In this document: piece by piece, positions 24,927-33,900 of the stretch
Position numbering within the stretch: position 1 is the stretch's first letter
Layout: each line of letters begins with the position of its first letter
Assembly (NCBI GenBank): GCA_045629285.1
Contig: JAZQQY010000041.1
Coordinates: 1-64,000 of the forward strand
Direction of reading: 5' to 3'
Length of the DNA: 64,000 nt
DNA from: UBA1723 sp045629285
GTDB taxonomy: Bacteria; Bacteroidota; Bacteroidia; Bacteroidales; Paludibacteraceae
Notes under the pieces: generated by a model
What the model saw: only the letters and a program-made list of their open reading frames with translations
Told to the model about the DNA's origin: nothing
Databases searched by the model: none
Position numbers and translations under genes: made by a program

Positions 24927-25445
24927 ATGATACAGTTAGAAAATTATTTCATGTATGTCTCTGGCGAAGACTTATATGAAAGAACGGGAAAGGAATTGAA
25001 GGTTGACCTTTCCAAGTTCAGCTCTTTTGCGGATTTATATGAGTTCTGCAATGACTTGTTTCAATTCTCTGGTCTTGATGAGAGTCTTGTGTTCACTGCC
25101 GTGGATTGTCCGTTTGTGATCTTCCCTGAATTTGACAGGTTTCTCAATCCTAACGAGGTGCGGAAATTCTTCTCTTTCCGTGACATGGCGAAGTCGGAAC
25201 AGGAGTTCTATCTGATGATGAATGGAGTTCCCTCAGATTTGGCTGGACGTGCAGTCTGTGTCGGTTCTGAATCGGATTATGAGAACTATATCCATGAGTA
25301 TTATTATGAGAATTTTGGGTTGGACAAAATTCCATATATCGTGACCGACACTATTGATTGGGATGATGTTTACTATGAGCATGAGGAGGAGAACCTGTTG
25401 AAGAAGATTATGCTTTACAATGGTTCTTTTGCATGGATTGAGTAA
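24927..25445 (+). CDS. ArdA-like antirestriction protein
   Basis: 172 residues, strongly acidic. The order of elements resembles ArdA proteins, which mimic DNA and block type I restriction enzymes: an N-terminal segment with KVDLSKFSSFADLYEFCNDL, a central short helix block with SEQEFYLMMNG, and a C-terminal part with SDYENYIHEYYYENFGLDKI then IDWDDVYYE. ArdA has the same pattern (Y/E-rich helix, E-x-G-L-x-E-I-P, YIDxxxY). Sequence identity is low, so this is a family-level guess. It follows promoter module c and is followed 30 bp later by a small membrane protein gene. Confidence 0.6.
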   Translation: MIQLENYFMYVSGEDLYERTGKELKVDLSKFSSFADLYEFCNDLFQFSGLDESLVFTAVDCPFVIFPEFDRFLNPNEVRKFFSFRDMAKSEQEFYLMMNGVPSDLAGRAVCVGSESDYENYIHEYYYENFGLDKIPYIVTDTIDWDDVYYEHEEENLLKKIMLYNGSFAWIE

Positions 25446-25475
25446 TTATTCGTTATACGTTTAATGTTTTTTGAT

Positions 25476-25694
25476 ATGGCAAGAATTATGCTTTTGTTAG
25501 GTTTGGTCTTGCTTGCTCTTTCCTCTGTCATAATGGAGGATAATGAGCAGGAAAGTTCTCCCCTTGTGCCTCATTCCTCTGGCAAGAAGGTTGATCTTAA
25601 TGCAGACAACTGGCTGATACATTCGGAACAGATGGCTAAGATTCGCTATGAGGTAACTCCTGAGATTGGCGAATCGTGTGTGCTTGAATACTGA
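25476..25694 (+). CDS. Small single-pass membrane or secreted protein (72 aa)
   Basis: ATG 25476 is preferred over 25464; the neighbouring genes also start at an ATATG context. Residues 2-19 are hydrophobic (membrane anchor or signal), the rest is polar. No family recognised. Last gene of the module-c unit, followed by a strong terminator. Confidence 0.55.
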   Translation: MARIMLLLGLVLLALSSVIMEDNEQESSPLVPHSSGKKVDLNADNWLIHSEQMAKIRYEVTPEIGESCVLEY

Positions 25695-25726
25695 TTTGTT
25701 TTATGTACTGTTACTATAATTAGACG

Positions 25727-25757
25727 GGCAGTGGTGTTGCGAAGCAGCACTGCCTTT
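25727..25757 (+). terminator. Terminator ending the plus-strand accessory genes
   Basis: GGCAGTG and CACTGCC pair, with an extra inner stem (TGC-GAA-GCA), followed by TTTATAT. Confidence 0.75.
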
Positions 25758-25766
25758 ATATATCTA

Positions 25767-25808
25767 GTAAACATCCAACTAGATATTTTTTCGAAGTTGG
25801 ATGTTTAC
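25767..25808. repeat. Palindrome H2 with IS66-like ends
   Basis: A 42 bp inverted repeat with arms GTAAACATCCAACT and AGTTGGATGTTTAC around a T-rich centre. It is related to H1 and H3. It lies in the convergent gap between 25694 and 25967, which is otherwise very AT-rich and empty. Confidence 0.85.
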
Positions 25809-25966
25809 GCATTTTTAAATATCGCAATTCCATTATTTTGATTTAGTCTTTATAATCATGATTTAAATACCATATAAAACTATGATTTTATATAATAAAG
25901 TTATTATTTTATTTATAAACAATGATTCTATATCGAGATTTGTTCCTAAAACTAGTGTTTGCTCGA

Positions 25967-26443
25967 TTATTTATGATCACTATAGTTAATCTCTAAACAA
26001 TCTAACACTTCATTGCATTCAATCTTCTGAAAATCGTACATTTTACTATCTTCATAAAACGAAAGATTTTTTTCATAGTTTCTATAGATAAAAACATGAT
26101 CTTCAATGTTTGTTTTCCCAAAACTAAAGAACTCTGTTTCGCTCCCCATAGGTAACCATTTATCTAATACAATTCGAAGACACATGGCATTTTTATCAAA
26201 ACTTGCATGCCATTTATCTGAATTAAAAATAGTATCTAATCCTGCTACATATACATGACTATAGGTGCTATCTCTACATAAAATTAAATAATGAAGAATA
26301 TCATCTTTTGTATCATAATAGTTCACATAGATACCTGCCAAGTCTATATCTGGCTTATATTCTATACATGAACTACAGAATAACAACATAGTAGAAATAA
26401 TAAACGATTTCTTATTTCTTTTATTTTTTATACCTATTTTCAT
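25967..26443 (-). CDS. Unknown lipoprotein (158 aa)
   Basis: A basic N-terminus, hydrophobic stretch and CSSC point to a lipoprotein signal. The remainder is beta-rich with a LAGIYVNYYDTKDD segment and no known domain. Its start overlaps the upstream 75-residue frame by 23 bp on the same strand. It could be an immunity-type lipoprotein of a lost toxin gene, but that is only a guess. Confidence 0.65.
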   Translation of the reverse strand: MKIGIKNKRNKKSFIISTMLLFCSSCIEYKPDIDLAGIYVNYYDTKDDILHYLILCRDSTYSHVYVAGLDTIFNSDKWHASFDKNAMCLRIVLDKWLPMGSETEFFSFGKTNIEDHVFIYRNYEKNLSFYEDSKMYDFQKIECNEVLDCLEINYSDHK

Positions 26444-26648
26444 CGAAGATTATATCAAATGAGAGTTCTTGATTTATACTTGACATTTTTTTGTATGGAG
26501 GATTTCCCGCCCTATCTATATCATCTGCCATATGAAAAAACAAAGAATAACAACCTGTTGTATTTTTTAAAACAACTCTTATCCTACATTTCTTATCCGT
26601 AGGAAAGAAATATCCAACAGATCCACCAACAAAAAGTTGTGTAAACAT
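26421..26648 (-). CDS. Small unknown protein (75 aa), perhaps a fragment
   Basis: The ATG directly follows the stop of the DnaB-like remnant, and the 3' end overlaps the lipoprotein gene by 23 bp. The sequence is beta-rich (FVGGSVGYFFPTDKKCRIRV) without signal peptide. It may be the C-terminal piece of a larger gene; no family recognised. Confidence 0.45.
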   Translation of the reverse strand: MFTQLFVGGSVGYFFPTDKKCRIRVVLKNTTGCYSLFFHMADDIDRAGNPPYKKMSSINQELSFDIIFDENRYKK

Positions 26649-26816
26649 CTATTCTCCAATTTGCATCCTCATCTTTCTGATAAGCTGATCCTTGCTCATT
26701 TCTAGAGAGAAATAAATCGACTTCTTTCCATGTTGTGCCAGACTTAGGGCTAAAGATGTAGCCAATCTTCTTTTGTTAATACATTGAAATCTTCTTTCAT
26801 ATAATAAATCACCATT
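26649..26816 (-). pseudogene. DnaB-helicase-like fragment
   Basis: An open stretch on the minus strand contains LALSLAQHGKKSIYFSLEMS followed by KDQLIRKM. This matches the segment after the Walker A loop of replicative DnaB helicases (ALxxA...GKKVxxFSLEMSxEQLxxR), but the P-loop GKT is replaced by LAT. No in-frame ATG precedes the motif and the frame ends at a TAG touching the next start. It is probably a decayed remnant, or a short protein with a non-standard start. Confidence 0.45.
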
Positions 26817-26824
26817 CTTTTGGT

Positions 26825-27826
26825 TTATTTTGGATTTATTTCTTTAATCCAAGTTTGATGCTCATTATACCACTTTTCGCTTGATTTACCTAGTTTTGCC
26901 GTTTGTCTTGGGTGTGCAAGACAGATAACTTGGTATATCTTCTTGTTTATGGTCACTTGCTTTTCTTCTCCATAATGACATATATCTGAGAGTTTATTTA
27001 TGGATTTGTCAAAGTGGTTTAGAAAATATTTAATTGGCTCATCACCAAGTAAAATAATTTTTTGCGCTCCAGAGGATTCCAGTTCTTTAACTATTTCCTC
27101 AACTCTTTGTTCATTTGCAATAGGTTTTGGGACAGGAGGAAAATCGTAAGGAATACTTACATATCCATCGTATTTCTTTTTTAAAGCCTCTTCTTGTGAT
27201 GGATTCTTTCGGGATTCTGGGAGAAGGTCACACAACCATACATCTTCACGACTCAATCCCAATGGATGTATATAGTTGTCATCCAAACATTTTCCCGAAG
27301 GCCCATTGAATGATTGATCAGCTGGTTCCAAATGACCATATTTTGAATCGAGATTGATTCTTTCTATCACATTCTTCACATACTCAATATCTCCACGCCA
27401 GAATATTTCAGGCTCACTTGCTACAGCCATCGCTCGGATACGTATTTTCCCGTCAGGCCCAATCCATTTTACATGAACTGCACTTGCATAGACTCCCAAA
27501 ATAAACAACTGTTTTGTTTGTCCATTGTCTATTTGTCTTACAGGAATTATTGGTTGACCAAATGGAAATGAATAATTGATATTTTTAGATCCTTTTTCTT
27601 CAAAGAATTCAACCCAATAAGGATTCTCCTTGTCAAATAATTCTTTTTGTTCCTTTGTAAGTTTGCTAGGATAGTCCCCAAACAAATGATAGACAGTCTT
27701 CTTGTCAAAAGTGAACATATATTCGCCAATATATTCTACATGATCCACCCACCAAACTTTGTCTGTCTTTTCGTGTTTGTATAGACGGTATTCTTTTTTG
27801 TAGTCTTCTTCTGTTAATTCAATCAT
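26825..27826 (-). CDS. Divergent uracil-DNA glycosylase-superfamily-like protein
   Basis: 333 residues. The segments LFILGVYASAVHVKW (about 105-120), DVWLCDLLPESR (about 195), KIILLGDEPI (about 255) and ICLAHPRQTAKLG (about 305) follow the motif order of the UDG superfamily: an N-terminal GxxPS-like loop, a central strand, and a C-terminal HP loop. An extra ~90-residue N-terminal region is present. The start is ATG 27826; a longer TTG start would lie on the promoter. It may be a base-excision glycosylase or a repurposed UDG fold. It heads a minus-strand run with the DnaB-like remnant and the lipoprotein. Confidence 0.55.
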   Translation of the reverse strand: MIELTEEDYKKEYRLYKHEKTDKVWWVDHVEYIGEYMFTFDKKTVYHLFGDYPSKLTKEQKELFDKENPYWVEFFEEKGSKNINYSFPFGQPIIPVRQIDNGQTKQLFILGVYASAVHVKWIGPDGKIRIRAMAVASEPEIFWRGDIEYVKNVIERINLDSKYGHLEPADQSFNGPSGKCLDDNYIHPLGLSREDVWLCDLLPESRKNPSQEEALKKKYDGYVSIPYDFPPVPKPIANEQRVEEIVKELESSGAQKIILLGDEPIKYFLNHFDKSINKLSDICHYGEEKQVTINKKIYQVICLAHPRQTAKLGKSSEKWYNEHQTWIKEINPK

Positions 27827-27853
27827 TGTTTTTGTTATTTTATAGTTTTGACA

Positions 27854-27861
27854 CAAAGATA
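27854..27861 (-). promoter_or_regulatory. -7 promoter element of the UDG-like gene
   Basis: TATCTTTG on the minus strand, 27 bp before the ATG. The corresponding -33 region falls in palindrome H3, which may thus influence this promoter. Confidence 0.55.
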
Positions 27862-27885
27862 TAATTAAGGTGTGCCATATTGAGG

Positions 27886-27925
27886 GTAAACATCCAATAT
27901 GGAATTTTTCAAGATGGATGCTTAC
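27886..27925. repeat. Palindrome H3 with IS66-like ends
   Basis: A 40 bp inverted repeat with arms GTAAACATCCAATAT and its near complement ending in GGATGCTTAC. The right arm and the following ATTTC are shared with the IS66 right end at 20209. It marks the right limit of the accessory region. Confidence 0.85.
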
Positions 27926-27980
27926 ATTTCTTCATTAAACAAAAAGCCAGCACATCCTCTTACCATAATTAACCTATAGA

Positions 27981-30900
27981 TTATTCGTTGATCAAAGTGA
28001 AGTGCCCGACATACTTCTTACGGATCTCCTCAATCCAGATCTCATACCAGTAATCGGTAGTCGGCATTCTGTGACCGTTATATGTTCCGTCCCAAGATTC
28101 ACTACCCTTGATCTCTGTAAGCTTCTTACCGAAACGATCATAGATTGTAACTCTTGCATCCGGATAAGCCTCCGCAATGACCTCCGAGATAAATGCATCG
28201 TTATCTCCATCACCGTTAGGAGTGACCACAGTAGGAATCTCAAAGCTTGGAGCCTCAGTTACGAACTCATACTCGCTCATACATCCGTTCTTATCCTTGA
28301 TAATAGCTGTATGATGTCCGTATGTCACATAAGCAACCTCTTCGTCAGTGTAGTCGTTAGCATCGATCTTATACTCGTATGGAGCTTCTCCATAGCTTGT
28401 ATTAGGAACGATCTCTACATTATGGTAGTCAACCTTAACCACAGTATCGATGATAGGAGCACCTGCGATAGTGATCTCTATATCATCAACTACTGACGGA
28501 CAAGCCTCAGATGTAAGCTTAACTGTGTACTTATATGTGCCTACCTTCCTCTCATTGAATCTTAGCACACTACTGTTAGACACCAGAGTATCCTGATTGC
28601 TGTCTCTCCACTCATAACCCAGAACGACACCAGAAAGAACATTCACACCGAACTTCAATGTTCCATTGCTATTCTCACATATTGTGGTATCATTAGTTGT
28701 AATCTTGAAATCAATTGGCTGCGAAACCTTAACAGATATATTCTCCTTGATCTTACAACCTCCATTCTGGCTGATTGTGAACGAGTATGTCTCATTCTCA
28801 GTTGGTGCGATAACTGCAGTGATACCTGTGCTTGTCAATGTTGGGCTTGGCTCCCACTCTACATTTGCTGTTGTAGGAGTAAGCGACTCAAGACCGATCT
28901 CTTCTGTCTCCCCTGCACAAACAGGATTTACTTCCTTGATTGTATAAGTCGGACGAGGCAACACTGTCAATGTACCGAATGATCCATTCGCCTTACAACC
29001 TCTGTTTGTTGCTTCGTAAGTGTAGACTCCAGACTCAGCTGCAGTAACCTTCTTCAAAACGAGTGTAGCATCAGTGCCTATCTCGGTATTGTCCTTCCTC
29101 CAAACAATACTTGGCGACTCAAGCCCTGCAGTAATATCAAGAGCAAGTGTTATGTTCTCACCTTCACATAGAGTAGAATCGAACACTGCAGTTCTGTCGA
29201 CAATAGGATTAGGTGCGATTTCAACCTCGAAGCTTGTCTCACAACCGTTTTCGTATGTCAACTTATAGACACCACCCTTCTTTATGATAGTGTTTCCTGT
29301 AGTACCGTCGGCCCAAACGAAATTAGATCCCGCAACATTTGCAACGATAGTGACATCGCCACCACAACTGTGGAACTTGGCTCCGTCGGCAGTTGCGTTC
29401 ATCACAAGAGGAGAATTCTCATTATCTGCCTCTGAGATTTCGATCTTACCGTCGATCTTACCACTGCTGATCACAACATCTTTCTCATAAGTCTTCTTAC
29501 ATATTCCATCAGTAATAGTCACTGAGAATGTAGTGTTCTTTCTGATCGGATCACTTACGAACTCACCCTCTACAACTGAATTGTTAGGCTTGTTCCAAGT
29601 GTATCGTGGAATAGAATCGTAGACTTCAGCATCAGGAAGATCCACCTTCAACTCAACAGCTGTATTCGGACAAACTGAATCATTTCCTAGGATCTGTGGA
29701 GTACCAAGGCTATGGATCTCAATCTTGATTGGAGCCTTAACGGAAATACACTCCTTTGTATTTGGCTCTACACCGACCTTGAATCCTCCCTCAACACGAT
29801 ATGTTCCTGTCTTAGTCACCAACTCATCCTGAGCCATTGTGCCTCCGAATGCAGTATAGAATGTTGTGAACTCAACCTTCTTGCTTATATCCGACCACAA
29901 TCCGTTGATATCGATTGGCTCACCACAAGAAGAACTGTCTCGAGTGACAAGCTTTGGATTAGAAAAGATGTGGACCTCGACTGCATTAGCGCTACTTCTT
30001 CCACTTCCATTCTCCTGAGCAACATAGTATTTCCTGATTGTCTCCACCTCATTTGGATCAACTGATACATTGATTGCAGGAGCGCTTGACAATATAGCAG
30101 CTGCAGGATTCTTCTTTGGATCATCATCAAACCAGACCAATGTGTAGCTGGCATCAGTAGTCTGTACAAACTGAGTGATTGGATCCGGAGTATCACCCTC
30201 ACAGTAGTAAGCGATTGTAGTTGTCGGGATCGGAGTCTTAGTGATGATCACAGATACCTCCTGCAATGCACTCTCACAACCGTTCTTGCTTACCTGCTTA
30301 ACCTTATATGTAAGTTCTGTATCTTCAGTCACAGCAGCTGGCGACGGTGCTGTCTCTCCCAATTCTGTTCCATCCACGTCGTACCAGATAAGCTTGTTTG
30401 TGTTCATTGTCGGAACGACGGCAGTTGGATCCTGCTCTGTCAAAGTAGGGAACTTGCCACCTCTTAGATCCGACAAAGTATAATGGATGGCATGGTCTGG
30501 CATTACAGCTGGAACAAACTCCACATTTACCTGGATCGATGCCTTCACTGATCCTACACATGTATGACCCCTTGCAATCTCATATACAGGCTCAACCGAA
30601 TAGTCGTACATTCTCGTGCTAGTGACATTTGTCTCAGGGATCAATTCTGTTGTTGGCTGATCCTTCAAATACCAGTTAAGAGATGTCGGAGTCTTGCATG
30701 TCGCACAAGAAGCATCAACAGTTGCACTCAATTTTACTGCAGGATCACCTGCACAATAATTGATCTCAGCATCCTGTAACTTAGCAACCTCAACTACAGT
30801 CACCGTGAATGAAGACTTCTCACTGACTGCACCAACATCATTCTTCTGAGCTAAAGTGAATACCTTTTCGGCCGCCTCTGTAGAAGAGTATGGATCAGGT

Positions 30901-33900
30901 GCACTCATCTCATCACCATTCTCGTCGTACCAGATTATTGTATTGTTACCGTCAGGCTGTACTAGAGTTGTAACATCGATTGTCTCTCCTACACAAATAG
31001 TTGTGTCGTTAGCGTTAACCTTCTGGCTGCTTGTGACAACAACACTTACCGGCACAGGAGCGCCTATACATCCTTCTGGTGATTTCTCACGTACATAGTA
31101 TGTCACCTTACCTTCAGTGCTCAAGTCGACAAAGATTGGAGCCTTGACTGAATCCTTGACTGCGGCAGTCTCATCTTTATACCAAACAACATAATTATCT
31201 CTACCAGAAGCAGAAGCCATATTTGTGATGTTCTCGTTAACACCTTCCTTAAGCGGCAACTCCTTCTCCGGCTTTACTGTTGGTTCAGAAGGAACATCAT
31301 TGATCATTACCTCCCATTCATTCAACTTACCTTTACAACCCGTATTCTCATCGGTAAGCACATAGAAATAGCTAGTACGGACATCCTCTGCTGGAATATC
31401 CTCTGCAGCTACAGAAATTGTCTTATTCTTATCTCCGAACCACTCGATTGTATAACCGTCGACCGAAACATCTCCAAGTTTCAAATCTTCATTCCTACAT
31501 ATTGCCTCTTCTTTTACTTTCTCAGTCGGCAACGCATTTACAGTCAAATCCACAGATGATGACGATGTTATCGCACTAGATGCCGGACAACTAGGATCCG
31601 TGATTGTGACTTTGTATTCACCGGCCTTCTTTGCAATGAAAGAATCTACAGATGAAGCCTTACCAAGGCTCTTACCGTCTAGTAGGAATTCATACTCGTA
31701 TTTTGAACTCTTTGGCGAACCTACAGCCTTAATAACTGTTGAATCACCTTCACAGATTGTCACGTCCTTAATTGAGATCTCAGCAGACTGGACTCCCTCA
31801 CAATCATCAACACAATTGCTGACTGCCTGAGCGCGAATCTCATCACTTGAATGACCAGCCAACGAAACGTATGCCTCATTGATAATCAACTCATTGCATG
31901 AAACGACTTCTCCTGTCCAAGATACAGAATATTTCTTACCAAACGGAATAGGTTTGTTATTTCCATGCTCAAACTTCCATACGATTGAATCACCCTGAAC
32001 AACACCACCGTCTTCTACCGAGACAACCTTGATTTCAGCAGGAATCTTATCGACGATATCCAAGTCGTAAGCCACATCCGTATGGATATGGATATTTGAA
32101 TACTCATGGTTACCATATCCGACACCTTGGAATCCGAACATACCAGTCTTTACTGTAATACCCTCTGCTGTGAATCCGGCAGATGCCGATGTATCCTTAC
32201 CAAACCATACCTGAAGGATATCGTCCTGTACTTTAACTTTCCATCTTGATGGATTGTTCTTCAATGCACAAGTCGCCGTTTTCACTATCTTTGTTCCATC
32301 GTAGCAAGTCACTGCCATACCATTAGATTCATCAAACTTAAATTGGAATCTTATGTCGTCTCTTACAATGAACTCACCCTCCTGATAAGGTACAATCTTT
32401 GCATCAAACTCTATATACAGGTTTTCCGACTTAGAAGGCTTGAACATTGCCTTCTGTCCCTGATTGACTGCAAGTACACCATCTTTGATAGAAGCGCCGA
32501 CGGCAGTCCACTCAGAAGGATGGTCTATAGCATTAGCTGTGACAGAACCATGAGTCTGCTCATAATTGATAGTATAGACAACCTGATCCCCTGTCATTAC
32601 ACTCTCCTTGTCAACCAACTTCTCTAGTGTTGTAGGAACAATTGGTTTAGGCACCTTTGCACAAGTGACAGTAACCTCAGCTGTATCCGACAACGGAGAA
32701 TCTTTGTCTGCTAGAATCCAAGCGACATTTTGTGTCAACTCATCAGGAGTCTCACACTCGGCTCCTGAAGGGAAGCTTGCCAACGCAGAGTATTCAATTG
32801 TACCTTTCTGCTTGATCTGCAAAACCGGAATCTCCCATTTTACACACCAGCGACCATCAGCGATCTGATACTTATCCCAACTTGCCTTATACTCCTCCAA
32901 AGGACATTCATTCAAGAATGACTGAAATTCCATTCCCTTTGGCAATGTGTCGATAACAACTACGTTGCGTGCTTCACGACCTGCCATCGGTCCTGTTCCT
33001 AGAATACGACGCCATACATAACCATCATACTCCTCAACAAGGATATTCTTAATCAAACTACTTGGCTTTTCACAGATGCTTGGCAAATACTCTGTAATCT
33101 CCTGCTCGACAGACTGTCCTGTCAAAGGATCGATTATCTGATGACTTGGAGATATCAAGTGGTAATTTCCATCTTCTGCATCAGCTGCATCAGCATTCCA
33201 CGACCAGTCGTCCTTATAATCCGGACTACTCCAATCGCTCATATTCAAATAACCTGCCAATCGAAGAGGGAATGTTCCTCCCTTATGAATACGACCAGGT
33301 TGCATATAGTTGGAAATATGAGCTGTTGAAGTCACCAACAACGGAGCAAACTGTATGCACAATCTCTGATTCCATCTACCAAAATCATCTGAATTCTCTA
33401 CGATTGTTTCATGTGTAACAGTAACTTTATCGGTTTCTGTTCTCTTTCCTTCATATATTGAAGTATTCCATTGCCAACCTCTTGCGCAATCTTTTTCACC
33501 TGCAAGACAATCAATTCCAGAATCGTACATATAATATGCGATACGGTAGTTTCCATAGTTGATATATGGCTCTATCGCATCACTATATAGTCTAAAACGC
33601 AACCACAACTGAGAACCATCCAAATTGTTAGACATAGCGACTGTCACTCTCGGACGACCACCATCTAGCCAACCTGCATCGGATGAGTTTTCAAAAGCAA
33701 TCTTGTAATTTACGATATTTCCAGGATTGACTTTATCTCTATCAGCTGTCTTCTCAATCTTCAAAGCACGCTTAATGACATCCACACAGCTACGCTGCAT
33801 AGTCGCAGTAATGAAGTTAGGATATTCATTAGTTGTCCATCCAAGACCATTTGAACATGTGATGTCCGCTGTAGTACAGTATCTACCAAATGCATCTGGT

